NCBI GenBank assembly: GCA_040219575.1
Contig: JAVJSD010000120.1
Coordinates: 186,001-250,000, forward strand
Direction: 5' to 3'
DNA length: 64,000 nt
Source: JAVJSD01 sp040219575
Lineage (GTDB): Bacteria; Planctomycetota; Planctomycetia; Pirellulales; Pirellulaceae
The notes under the pieces are model-generated. The model ran no database searches. It was not told the DNA's origin and saw nothing but the letters and a program-made list of their open reading frames with translations. Position 1 is the stretch's first letter. The number at the start of each line of letters is the position of its first letter. The translations under genes were made by a program, and so were the position numbers. Positions 49,701 through 57,671 of this stretch are shown piece after piece.

Positions 49701-49766
49701 GTACGACGGACATCCTCGCCCGTCGTGAATCGGGACCACCGAAACGACGGACGTCGACGTCCGTCG
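49701..49766. repeat. Two ACGACGGACG palindromes
   Basis: Copies at 49701-49727 (imperfect arms ACGACGG/CCGTCGT around ACATCCTCG) and 49744-49766 (ACGACGGACGTC, GACGTCCGTCG). They fill the gap between two sulfatase genes. The same family is at 31434-31460 and, upstream of the third sulfatase, at 63348-63372. Confidence 0.65.
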
Positions 49767-49787
49767 CACGGTAGGACCGTCGTGATG

Positions 49788-51149
49788 CTACGGCTTCACC
49801 ACGGCGTCGCCGTCCTTGGCCCGCTCGGCGGCCAGCAACTTCCGCATCGCGACGACACGCTCGGCCTGCTTGTCGGCCAGGTCGTGCTTCTCCTGCGGGT
49901 CATTGGCCAGGTCGAACAGTTCGATGCGGTCGCCGCCGCTGGCGTGATGCACGACCAGCTTCCAATCGCCCTGCCGAATGACGCCCGAGCGATGCCCGGG
50001 GCCGTCCCAGTAGAGCACGCGGTCGACGGCGTCGGCCGACGTGCTCTCGCCGCGAATCGCCGGCCAGGCGCTGCGGCCGTCCCACTTGAGGTCGTCCTGC
50101 GGTTGATAGCCCGCCAGCGCGGTGAGGGTGGGCATCCAATCGACGACGTGCACCGGCGTGGTCGCCTTGCCCGGCTTCAACTCGGCCGGCCAGCGAATGA
50201 CCGCCGGGACGCGGATGCCGCCCTCGTAAAGCTGCGTCTTGTAGCCCCGCAGCGGCGTGTTGTCGCCGAGCAATTCACCCTGGGGGTACTCGCCGGGATA
50301 GCGCGCGTTGTCGCGATCGGCGGGCCCCGGCGGCATGCCGCCGTTGTCGGAGAAGAACACCACGATCGTGTTCTCCTGCTTGCCGCTCCGCTCGAGCGCC
50401 GTCAGCAGCCGCCCGACCGCGTCGTCCATGTGCATCACGCTGGCGGCGTATTGCGGCCGCTTGGGATCCGCTTTCTGGCCGGCGGCCAGCCACACTTCCG
50501 GCTCCTGCAGCGGATGGTGCACCGCCGTGAAGGGCACATACAGGAAGAACGGCTTTTCGTGCTCCAGCGAAAGGAACTTCACCGCCTCGTCGGCCAGCAG
50601 GTCGGTGACGTGGCCTTCCTCCTCGATCAGTTCGTCGTTGCGGTGCCAGGTGTGCGTGTAGTCGCCCATCTTGTAGCGATGGTTCCAGGGACCGGTGCCG
50701 CCCGCGAGCGAACCGTAGCTGTGGTCGAAGCCGAATTTCGTCGGCCCCCACTCCGGCATCGAGCCCAGATGCCACTTCCCGGTGATGGCGGTGGCATAGC
50801 CGACGCTCTTCAGCGCCGAAGCGAGCGTGACGGTGCCGAACGGATAGACGCGGGTGTTGGAGGGGGCCGTGTTGCCGAAGCGGCTCCAGTACCGCCCGCT
50901 CAACAGCGCCGCCCGCGTCGGCGTGCAAACCGGCGCGACGTAATGCTGATCGAGCACCACGCCTTCGCCGGCGAGTTTGTCGAGGTTGGGCGTGGGCAGC
51001 TTCGAGCCGTGAAATCCCACATCGGCCCAGCCCAGATCGTCCGCCACCACCACCAGCACATTCGGCTTCTCGGCGGCAGGCAGCACCGCCGTGCATAGCA
51101 GCTGGGAAACGAGCGATGCGAAAAGCAATCCAGTAAGACCGCGTAGCAT
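49788..51149 (-). CDS. Secreted arylsulfatase (Cys type)
   Basis: This is 453 residues with a signal peptide (GLTGLLFASLVSQLLCTAVL). Motifs: VLVVVADDLGWADVG (metal ligands), formylglycine motif C-T-P-T-R in VAPVCTPTRAALLSGRYWSR, ITGKWHLG, VVFFSDNGG and YEGGIRVPAV. It belongs to the same S1 family but is not a recent duplicate of the neighbouring sulfatase. A 66-residue upstream open frame is not used, as ATG 51149 gives the signal peptide. Confidence 0.95.
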   Translation of the reverse strand: MLRGLTGLLFASLVSQLLCTAVLPAAEKPNVLVVVADDLGWADVGFHGSKLPTPNLDKLAGEGVVLDQHYVAPVCTPTRAALLSGRYWSRFGNTAPSNTRVYPFGTVTLASALKSVGYATAITGKWHLGSMPEWGPTKFGFDHSYGSLAGGTGPWNHRYKMGDYTHTWHRNDELIEEEGHVTDLLADEAVKFLSLEHEKPFFLYVPFTAVHHPLQEPEVWLAAGQKADPKRPQYAASVMHMDDAVGRLLTALERSGKQENTIVVFFSDNGGMPPGPADRDNARYPGEYPQGELLGDNTPLRGYKTQLYEGGIRVPAVIRWPAELKPGKATTPVHVVDWMPTLTALAGYQPQDDLKWDGRSAWPAIRGESTSADAVDRVLYWDGPGHRSGVIRQGDWKLVVHHASGGDRIELFDLANDPQEKHDLADKQAERVVAMRKLLAAERAKDGDAVVKP

Positions 51150-51299
51150 GAGGATGGTCCCGAACGGTTTCGCGCAAGGTATGGTAAGAGATCCCCTGAT
51201 CACTATAAGCTCCCACGAGGCCGACGTCACGTGCTGGCACTCGCAGGCAGCTTGCATGTAAAATGAAGCAGTTAGACGACCTTCTTGTGGAGTCGTGAA

Positions 51300-51521
51300 A
51301 TGAGTTCCGTAACACTGCAACTCGAGTTGCCGGACGACTGGGAGCAACTCCGCTTGCCGCCGGCGTTGGACGCCCGTCTGCAGACGCTTCTGGATCGTCT
51401 AGACGAGCAGGGGTCGCTTTCCGAATCGGAACGCGACGAAGCGGAAGCCCTGGCGGATCTCGTTGACATGCTGGCGCTGCTGAAGCTGCGCGCCAACCGC
51501 GCCTCCGGGCAGTCCCCATGA
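51300..51521 (+). CDS. Small acidic helical protein, first gene of a two-gene unit
   Basis: This is 73 residues starting MSSVTLQLELPDDWEQLRLP, with a helix-rich rest (LDEQGSLSESERDEAEALAD) ending RANRASGQSP. Small proteins of this style are, from general knowledge, often encoded immediately upstream of an HNH endonuclease with overlapping start and stop codons. Here the stop overlaps an ATG (ATGA at 51518-51521), but the second gene is truncated after about 14 codons. The function of the small protein is unknown. It is possibly an antitoxin-like or accessory partner. Confidence 0.6.
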   Translation: MSSVTLQLELPDDWEQLRLPPALDARLQTLLDRLDEQGSLSESERDEAEALADLVDMLALLKLRANRASGQSP

Positions 51522-51583
51522 GCGACCACGTTCCGGCGTCGCTTGCCAGGTGGGCCGGTGAAGGCTTATTCCGCGTAGTCTGA
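51518..51583 (+). pseudogene. Truncated start of a coupled second gene, probably HNH nuclease-like
   Basis: From the ATG overlapping the previous stop codon, the frame reads MSDHVPASLARWAGEGLFRV before TGA at 51581. The first part, with VPASLARWAGE, resembles the N terminus of small HNH endonucleases, which normally continue with a Cys-rich CEYC segment. That part is missing because the convergent DUF3037 gene begins (its stop) at 51566. This looks like a remnant cut by an insertion. The HNH identity is inference from context. Confidence 0.4.
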
Positions 51584-52375
51584 GCGATTCTTGCCGGTGA
51601 CAAGGATTTCGTCTACCAACTCGTCCAATTCATCCGCCGCGAAGAGAGTAACGTGGTGGTTCGAGAGGACTCGATTCACGAGCTGCTTGTTCTCGTCCAA
51701 CTTGCTGCGAAAACTGCCGACAACCAGCAGTCTTAACTTGCCGAATTTTTCGTGCTCGGTTTCATAGATCGAGTCCCCTTCGACCGCGTACCTGTAAGCA
51801 GTCTGCAGCGGATTCTCCGCTTGAAACCGAACCGGATGAATCAGATTGAAACGCCCATTCTGGAACGCGTAGGGAACATGCAACTGCCGCCCGTCAATGG
51901 GAACCGTAATCGGCACCGATGTGTAAAGTTTGGGCTTCAAGGCGGGCTGGGCCATTGACTTGGCAAGCAAGTCCTTCACGCCGGTCTCGCGGCGGCCGAT
52001 TTGACCGCCCACCAACTGTGCGAACAATTCGTCGAGCTGTCTCTCCGTCTCCGTCACGCGAATGGACCGGGGCGGCGAAATGCGGATCTGGTTGGCACGC
52101 CTATCGACGAAATCGACCAGTTGCTCGCAATCCAAAACGCGCACCTGCTCTCTCCGCAGTCGCTCCTCAAGTCCCCTTTTGAAGGAATTGACCATAGCGA
52201 GGTCGAAATCCTTCGAACCAAAAAACTTGGTAATGCGCCGATTATCCGACGCCATGCGCACTTTCAAGAAGTCGAGCGACGGACAAAATAACAACACGCC
52301 GATATTGGCCGCCTCAAGTCGGTTGGGGTCTGGGCAGAACTGAACGATGCTGAACCAGCCTTTGTGCGGTTTCAT
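51566..52375 (-). CDS. DUF3037 protein, partner of a HipA-like kinase
   Basis: This is 269 residues starting MKPHKGWFSIVQFCPDPNRL and continuing EAANIGVLLFCPSLDFLKVR. The 'SIVQFCPDP...E..NIGVLLFCP' opening is the DUF3037 signature. The rest is helical then beta, with no known catalytic motif. It begins 3 bases after the stop codon of the HipA-like kinase gene, so the two are co-translated. DUF3037 genes are usually found next to such kinases. Their role is unknown. GC content is visibly lower than in flanking genes. Confidence 0.75.
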   Translation of the reverse strand: MKPHKGWFSIVQFCPDPNRLEAANIGVLLFCPSLDFLKVRMASDNRRITKFFGSKDFDLAMVNSFKRGLEERLRREQVRVLDCEQLVDFVDRRANQIRISPPRSIRVTETERQLDELFAQLVGGQIGRRETGVKDLLAKSMAQPALKPKLYTSVPITVPIDGRQLHVPYAFQNGRFNLIHPVRFQAENPLQTAYRYAVEGDSIYETEHEKFGKLRLLVVGSFRSKLDENKQLVNRVLSNHHVTLFAADELDELVDEILVTGKNRSDYAE

Positions 52376-52378
52376 TTG

Positions 52379-53188
52379 CTAATCCTCCGGTCCATTTTCG
52401 AATTCAAGTTCTCTTTGAGGCCAAAGTCTCTCGTAGATCGTGTCAGCGAGGAAGGCTGCTCTCTGCAAAACAAAGTGAACGAGTGCGTCCAGGGCTCGGT
52501 CGTTGACTTGCCACTGGGGAGGAATCTCGGCGACGATTCGGCGGACGGTCGTCTCTTCAATTCTACCTAGCTGTTCGACGCATTGTTGAACCACGAGCCG
52601 GTTGAGGAATTTGTTGAACTCCGGAAACAAACCGTATACGGCCGAATCCCTACAGTTTCCCAGATGGGCGACTCGCTCAGTCAATTCTCCGCCCGTCGTT
52701 CCAAAGCAATGAGTGTGATCGATCGCCAGCAACTCGAGCTGTTTCGACTCGGCAGAGAGGAACACATTGTCACGATTTTGCCGACCGGCGGAATGTCGAT
52801 CCCGATTGAGAATCCACGTGTCAAAGACGACTAGTCGAGAAATGTCATCCGGGTTCTGCAGTTTTTTCAATTGCCGAGGCTCCCCTGACCAGCAATCGCC
52901 ATTGACGGCGCGAGTCACCAGCGCGGGCCCCTCGCGCGCAAAATCGCCATTGAACAACCTGATTTCAGGGATGCCGTCAAATTCGACGATGGCTTGATCC
53001 AATGTCGCTAGCCCGAACCACTTCGCCAGTTCCGTCCCTACTCGATCGCACGCCAACGCGTGTTCGCCTTCAGGATTGCCCATTGCCTTGAGGAACGCCC
53101 GGCCGGCGTCTGTCTCGACAATCACGACCATCGTGCTCGATTTCCGAGCTTCCACGAATTGCGTGATGCACGTCGGCTGCCAATTCAT
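52379..53188 (-). CDS. HipA-like kinase
   Basis: This is a 269-residue protein of the HipA-like kinase family. The probable ATP-contacting Lys34 is in AFLKAMGNP. The catalytic loop DTWILNRDRHSAGRQNRDNV has Asp130 and the metal-binding Asn141. The DFG-equivalent is AIDHTHCF with Asp157. The protein is shorter than E. coli HipA (about 440 residues), lacking its N-terminal extension, and has no HipB-type helix-turn-helix partner nearby. HipA phosphorylates glutamyl-tRNA synthetase. The target here is unknown. Bases 52381-52440 are 27/60 G+C against 46/60 at 55321-55380, which suggests horizontal acquisition. Confidence 0.78.
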   Translation of the reverse strand: MNWQPTCITQFVEARKSSTMVVIVETDAGRAFLKAMGNPEGEHALACDRVGTELAKWFGLATLDQAIVEFDGIPEIRLFNGDFAREGPALVTRAVNGDCWSGEPRQLKKLQNPDDISRLVVFDTWILNRDRHSAGRQNRDNVFLSAESKQLELLAIDHTHCFGTTGGELTERVAHLGNCRDSAVYGLFPEFNKFLNRLVVQQCVEQLGRIEETTVRRIVAEIPPQWQVNDRALDALVHFVLQRAAFLADTIYERLWPQRELEFENGPED

Positions 53189-53368
53189 CGCACAATCGCC
53201 CCTCTTTTCCTCGCGGCTGCAATTCGGACACCTTTTGTGAAATGACGACCTGCGTGCCTTCGGACAAACTCCTTAGGGACGTGGCGCCATTGAGCATTGC
53301 ACAGGTACCGCCCTGTGAACGTCGTGATCCAGCCGGCGTTTCGGCGTCTTGGGCGTTCTCTTTCCCGT

Positions 53369-54709
53369 CTAGTTCGACGGCCCCACCTTCTCCGATTCCA
53401 AACCACTCCGATTGACGGTCGACACCGTGTACTTCGCCGTGGCGGCGGCGCCGTCGCTCTTGTCTTCGAAGTGCATCGCGGGATGGCCCGACTCGGGGAT
53501 CGGCTGGTCGGAGTAGTTCCAGGCGTGAAAAGCGGCGGTCTCGTTCCAGCGGGCAAGCTTTTCACCGGCGACGCGGCCGATCGGCTTGCCGTCGCGGTAG
53601 ATGTTGAACTGTTGGATGCCGCTCTCGGGATCGGCTGCGGCGTCGAACGTGACGACGACCGCGCTCCCCTCTTGCCCTACCACGACGTTGGTCGGCGCGG
53701 GCGGAGGCGTGCGGTCGGTGATGTGGCCCGTCTCCGAAAATTCCTTCCACGCCCGGGCCAGCGTTTCGTCGAGCAGCCATACGAAATTCTCGCGCTGCGC
53801 CGCGGGCACCTTCGACGCCGGCTGAATCGATTTCGTGCCGGGATCGCCCAGCCAGCCGCGGCTCGCGTCGACGGCCGCCAGTTCTTCCCCCGCCTTCTTC
53901 GGCAGCCGTTGCCCGAGCGCCGCGTCGAAAAATCGGATCGCCAACAAGCGGCTGTTGCCGTTTTCATGGTTCGAGCCGGGATGCTCGGCGACCGCCCAGG
54001 GAGCACCATGCTCGCGGCCCACGTCGTACACCGCATGCGTCCCCTGCACGCCGGCGTAGAAACGCGTGCCCTCGACGTTCTCCGTCTCGCCGTAGCAGAA
54101 CATCACCGGCACGTCGAACGCCTTGGGATTGCTGTCGGGCTTGGCCGGTTGGTTGCGTTTGAATTCACGACCGGCCGGCGCCAGGCCGCCGCTGCGGGGA
54201 AACGTGGCGACGATCCGCTCGGGATGGCGATACGTCATGTTCGTCACCCACATCGCGCCCCCGGAGTGGCCCCACAACAGCCACGGCGCCGTGGCGATTT
54301 CCGCATGCCCGCTCTTCTCGGCGAACTGCTCGAGCGCCGCATGAAAGGCGTGGTCGGAGCCGTCGGCCGGAATGGTCCACGTCGAGCAGTCCTCCTCCGG
54401 CGCCCAGAGTTGCGAGCCCATCAGCGCGCAGTCCCACTTGCGCGCGAAGGCTTGCCACTGGATGTCGTGGGCGTGCTCCAGGCCGAACTTCCGCGCCCCC
54501 TCGCCGCAACCGTGCTGGCGGAAGATGATCGCCCGCACCTGCGTGAGCCCCTCGGGAATCCACAGCCGATACAGCGCCTTGCCGAAGGCGTCCTGCTCGC
54601 GGGGCAAGATCGTAACGTCGAACATCTCCGCCCGGGCGGAAGAGGCATCCGATAGCTGCAGCAGGGCGACAAGAAGAGCCAACGCAAGGACGACGAGATT
54701 TCGATTCAT
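53369..54709 (-). CDS. Secreted alpha/beta-hydrolase-fold protein
   Basis: This is 446 residues with a signal peptide (VVLALALLVALLQLSDASSA). The nucleophile elbow GHSGGAMWV (Ser) is followed by candidates for the acid and His (GTHAVYDVGREHGAP, EHPGSNHENG). The C-terminal 100 residues read like a fibronectin-III-like domain (APTNVVVGQEGSAVVVTFDA, IQQFNIYRDGKPIGR). An esterase or peptidase role in the envelope or medium is likely. The substrate is unknown. Confidence 0.75.
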   Translation of the reverse strand: MNRNLVVLALALLVALLQLSDASSARAEMFDVTILPREQDAFGKALYRLWIPEGLTQVRAIIFRQHGCGEGARKFGLEHAHDIQWQAFARKWDCALMGSQLWAPEEDCSTWTIPADGSDHAFHAALEQFAEKSGHAEIATAPWLLWGHSGGAMWVTNMTYRHPERIVATFPRSGGLAPAGREFKRNQPAKPDSNPKAFDVPVMFCYGETENVEGTRFYAGVQGTHAVYDVGREHGAPWAVAEHPGSNHENGNSRLLAIRFFDAALGQRLPKKAGEELAAVDASRGWLGDPGTKSIQPASKVPAAQRENFVWLLDETLARAWKEFSETGHITDRTPPPAPTNVVVGQEGSAVVVTFDAAADPESGIQQFNIYRDGKPIGRVAGEKLARWNETAAFHAWNYSDQPIPESGHPAMHFEDKSDGAAATAKYTVSTVNRSGLESEKVGPSN

Positions 54710-54766
54710 GGGAGGTTTCGCTTACGGGTGACGCGCGGGTTGTCTACGTCGTATGATAGATTCCCC

Positions 54767-54789
54767 GTAGGGCGGGCTTCCAGCCTGCC
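54767..54789 (+). repeat. GTAGGGCAGGCT palindrome, copy 1
   Basis: The GTAG head is followed by arms GGCGGGCT and AGCCTGCC with loop TCC and one G-U-type pair. It lies 59 bases upstream of the DUF1501 start. Copies 2 and 3 flank the 3' end of the same gene region (56292, 56442). Confidence 0.65.
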
Positions 54790-54847
54790 TGAGAAAGGCG
54801 ACGGGTTCCGGCAGGCGGGAAGTTCGACCTGCGACGAGGGATATGCC

Positions 54848-56275
54848 ATGCCGAACAACTCACTTCACGTACGCTCGCGTCGGGCGTTTCTGCAGGATTC
54901 GTTCTGTGGCTTCGGTTCGTTGGCGCTGGCGTGTCTGCTGCAGCAGGAAGCGGCCCGGGCGGCGGTGCAGAATCCGCTGGCGGCGAAACCTCCCCACCTG
55001 CGCAAGGCGCCGGCCAAGAACGTCATCTTCCTGTTCATGGCGGGCGGGCCGAGCCACGTCGAGACGTTTGATCCCAAGCCGCTGTTGAATCGGCTCGACG
55101 GCCAACCGCGCCCGGCCAGCTTCGGCGAGGCCAAGTACCAGTTCGTGAAGAAGGACGCCCGGCTGCTGGGCTCGAAGCGAAAGTTCCAGAAGTACGGCCA
55201 GAGCGGCATCGAGGTCTCCGACCTGTTTCCACATACGGCCCGCTGCATCGACGACATCGCCGTCATCCGCTCCTGCCTCGGCGACAAGGTCGTGCACTCA
55301 GCGGCCCAGTACGAACTGTTCACCGGCCGCACGGTGCCCGGCTTCCCCAGCATGGGCTCGTGGGGCGTGTTCGGCCTGGGGAGCGAAAGCGATTCGTTGC
55401 CGGCCTACGTGGTGATGCCCGACCCCGACGGCGCGCTCGAAGCGGGCCAACCGATGTACACCAACGGCTTTTTGCCGGCCATCTACCAGCCGACGATGTT
55501 GCGGCCCGGCGCCAAGCCGGTGCGCAATCTCGACCTGCCGCCGGGTGTGTCGCTGGACCAGCGCCGCAAGACGGTGCAGTTGATTCGCGGGCTGAATGAA
55601 GCGGCCCTCACCTCGCCGGAAGACGACGAACTGGCGGCCCGCATCAGCAGCTACGAACTGGCCTTCAAGATGCAGACCGAGGCGCCGGAAGTGTTCGACC
55701 TGTCGCGCGAGTCGCAAACCACGCTCGACCTGTACGGCGTGGGGACCGAACCGACCGACGACTACGGACGCCGCTGCCTGCTGGCGCGGCGACTGGTGGA
55801 GCGCGGCGTGCGGTTCACGGTGGTGGTCTCTGGCGGCGGTCCCGGCAATAAACAGTGGGACGCCCACGCCGACATCGAGGAGAACCACCTCCGCATGGCG
55901 GGCGAGACCGACAAGCCGATCGCCGGCCTGCTGTCCGACCTCAAGCAGCGGGGCCTGCTCGACAGCACGCTGGTGCTGTGGGGCGGCGAGTTCGGCCGCT
56001 CGCCCGAGGCGCAAGGCGGCAAGGGGCGCGACCATCACAACCTCGGCTTCTCGATGTGGATGGCCGGCGGCGGCGTCCGCGGCGGACAGGTCGTCGGCGC
56101 CACCGACGACATCGGCCTGCGGTCGGTCGAGAAGATCCACCACTTCCGCGACATCCACACCACGCTGCTGCACCTGCTGGGGCTCGACCAGGACGAGCTC
56201 AGCTACCTGCACCTCGGCCGCATGGAGCGCCTCACCGAAGTCCACGGCGACGTGATCGACGAGATCGTGGGCTGA
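54848..56275 (+). CDS. DUF1501 protein with Tat signal
   Basis: This is 475 residues. The twin-arginine signal is RSRRAFLQDSFCGFGSLALA. The DUF1501 core then carries FLFMAGGPSHVETFDPKP, DIAVIRSCLGDKVVHSAAQY, LVLWGGEFGRSPEAQGGKGR and DHHNLGFSMWMAGGGVRGGQ. The fold resembles sulfatase/alkaline phosphatase relatives. The physiological substrate is unknown. DUF1501 genes in planctomycetes usually pair with DUF1549/DUF1553 cytochrome-like proteins, but this one has no such neighbour. The start is chosen at the Tat signal. Confidence 0.9.
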   Translation: MPNNSLHVRSRRAFLQDSFCGFGSLALACLLQQEAARAAVQNPLAAKPPHLRKAPAKNVIFLFMAGGPSHVETFDPKPLLNRLDGQPRPASFGEAKYQFVKKDARLLGSKRKFQKYGQSGIEVSDLFPHTARCIDDIAVIRSCLGDKVVHSAAQYELFTGRTVPGFPSMGSWGVFGLGSESDSLPAYVVMPDPDGALEAGQPMYTNGFLPAIYQPTMLRPGAKPVRNLDLPPGVSLDQRRKTVQLIRGLNEAALTSPEDDELAARISSYELAFKMQTEAPEVFDLSRESQTTLDLYGVGTEPTDDYGRRCLLARRLVERGVRFTVVVSGGGPGNKQWDAHADIEENHLRMAGETDKPIAGLLSDLKQRGLLDSTLVLWGGEFGRSPEAQGGKGRDHHNLGFSMWMAGGGVRGGQVVGATDDIGLRSVEKIHHFRDIHTTLLHLLGLDQDELSYLHLGRMERLTEVHGDVIDEIVG

Positions 56276-56291
56276 AGCAGAGTCGCCCACC

Positions 56292-56314
56292 GTAGGGCAG
56301 GCTTCCAGCCTGCC
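56292..56314 (+). repeat. GTAGGGCAGGCT palindrome, copy 2
   Basis: GTAG, arm GGCAGGCT, loop TCC, arm AGCCTGCC; perfect pairing. It lies 16 bases after the DUF1501 stop codon. Confidence 0.75.
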
Positions 56315-56349
56315 AAGTTCGCATTCTTCAAAGTCGGATTCGCAGCCTT

Positions 56350-56420
56350 CCTTGCTGGCGCAACGGGCTCGGCGACAAACGGGCGCGGCGATAGGCGACG
56401 AGCCCGTTGCGCCAGCAAGG
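56350..56420. repeat. 22-bp perfect inverted repeat
   Basis: The arm 56350-56371 (starting CCTTGCTGGCGCAACGGGCT) is matched exactly, as reverse complement, by 56399-56420. The spacer is 27 bases. It sits between two GTAGGGCAGGCT palindromes and between convergent genes. Confidence 0.85.
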
Positions 56421-56441
56421 GAATGTCGCGAGCGTACCCCT

Positions 56442-56464
56442 GGCAGGCTGGAAGCCTACCCTAC
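56442..56464 (-). repeat. GTAGGGCAGGCT palindrome, copy 3
   Basis: On the minus strand: GTAG, arm GGTAGGCT, loop TCC, arm AGCCTGCC, with one G-U-type pair. The TAG of the head is the stop codon of the DgcN-like gene (56461-56463). Confidence 0.75.
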
Positions 56465-57495
56465 GGAGATTTTCGCGAAGCCTGTAGCTTCAATACGGCG
56501 TCGACCAGCGCATCCGCGCCGTGGCGGAAGACGTCGACGACCGGCAGGCCGAGCTCGTCGCTGACGCGTTTCCTTTCGTCGTTCGCGGCCTCCAGCGAAA
56601 CGCCGCGGCTGTTCATCGCCACGCCGATCACCGGGCAGGGCCGTACGAAACCGGCCATCATCTCGTACATCGTGATCAGCTCGGCCAGCGAAGGAAGCTT
56701 CACGTGCTCGATGCCGGCCACGCAGTCGCGGCCCACCTCGTAGCACATCACCAGGCCATGCGGGAAGCAGCCGTGCAGCAGCGAGAGCGTCACGCCGCTG
56801 TACGACGGATGCACCAGGCTCCCCTGCCCCTCAATGAGCATCATCTCGTGGTGCTGATTCTGCAGCACCAGTTTCTCGGCCGCGCCGCTGACGAAATCGG
56901 CGACGATGCAGTCGACCGGCAGGCCGTCCCCCTCGACCATGATGCCGGTCTGCCCGGTGGCGACGAACTTCGCGTCATGGCCCCGCTTCTTGAGGGCGTT
57001 GGTGATCTCAATCGAGACGACCATCTTGCCGATGCTGCAGTCGTGGCCCACCGTGTGAATTCGCAGGCAGGAGTCATTCAGCCCAACGCGGCGGGCGATC
57101 GACTTCTCGGTGTTCTTGCGAACGTCGTGAATCGTCACGCCGACCTCTTTCGCCGCCGCGGCGAACTCGGGATCGTCGCTGATAAAGTCGTGCAGGCCGG
57201 AGACGAGGTTCATCTTCCGTGAGATCGCCTCCAGGATGATCGGCCGCCACGCGTCGGGAATCTTGCCGCCGGGAGGGGCGATGCCCATCAGCAGCGTGTC
57301 GGCGCCCGGGGCCTCGGCCAGTGAGCCGACGACCGGCACATTGCCCACGCCCAGCACGTCCTGGCTCATCTTGCCTTGATTGGTGCTGTCGAGCACCGCC
57401 ACGACCTCGTCGGGCCGATAGCGAATCAGGCTGCAGGCCGTCTTGGCGGTGTGCGGATTGGAGTGTCCTTCGGTGAGGGTGATGATCTTGCGCAT
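56461..57495 (-). CDS. DUF1611 / DgcN-like protein
   Basis: This is 344 residues starting MRKIITLTEGHSNPHTAKTA. The first domain is a Rossmann-like fold (VVAVLDSTNQGKMSQDVLGV). The second is a P-loop domain (RIHTVGHDCSIGKMVVSIEI), the pattern of the DUF1611 family that includes the D-glutamate N-acetyltransferase DgcN. DgcN is usually encoded with the epimerase DgcA, which is not adjacent here. So D-glutamate metabolism is possible but unproven. The stop codon lies inside a REP-like head. Confidence 0.8.
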   Translation of the reverse strand: MRKIITLTEGHSNPHTAKTACSLIRYRPDEVVAVLDSTNQGKMSQDVLGVGNVPVVGSLAEAPGADTLLMGIAPPGGKIPDAWRPIILEAISRKMNLVSGLHDFISDDPEFAAAAKEVGVTIHDVRKNTEKSIARRVGLNDSCLRIHTVGHDCSIGKMVVSIEITNALKKRGHDAKFVATGQTGIMVEGDGLPVDCIVADFVSGAAEKLVLQNQHHEMMLIEGQGSLVHPSYSGVTLSLLHGCFPHGLVMCYEVGRDCVAGIEHVKLPSLAELITMYEMMAGFVRPCPVIGVAMNSRGVSLEAANDERKRVSDELGLPVVDVFRHGADALVDAVLKLQASRKSP

Positions 57496-57503
57496 GGGGT
57501 TCA

Positions 57504-57546
57504 AAGCGGAAAGCGGAAGCGGAAAGCCGAGAATGGGAAACGGAAA
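57504..57546. repeat. Purine-rich AAGCGGAA repeat
   Basis: AAAGCGGAAAGCGGAAGCGG is followed by further GGAAA-type units. It lies 9 bases upstream of the DgcN-like start on the other strand and before the ATCTGAAATC block. Confidence 0.5.
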
Positions 57547-57641
57547 TTCTACGCCGCCGCCCAAGAGGTTCCCAGCGGTCGAGCGCACCCCCGGTTTCCT
57601 CCCGCCCCGCACCACGCGTACGATGACGCCTGAGTCGTCAA

Positions 57642-57671
57642 TCTGCAATCTGAAATCCGCAATCTGAAATC
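57642..57671. repeat. ATCTGAAATC repeat abutting the gltX start
   Basis: CAATCTGCAATCTGAAATC, then CGCAATCTGAAATC, ends directly at the ATG of gltX (57672). The same block, longer, abuts the RluA gene at 46924. No Shine-Dalgarno is present. Confidence 0.8.

Noticed and set aside
53070..53297. Alternative frame with ATG at 53297 running into the kinase gene
   Set aside because: It overlaps the kinase catalytic region in another frame. The kinase frame has clear motifs.
53189..53368. Possible small gene upstream of the HipA-like kinase, one frame ending in ATGA overlap with its start
   Set aside because: No standard start codon exists in that frame downstream of the preceding gene, and the translation has no recognisable features. 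A decayed antitoxin cannot be excluded.
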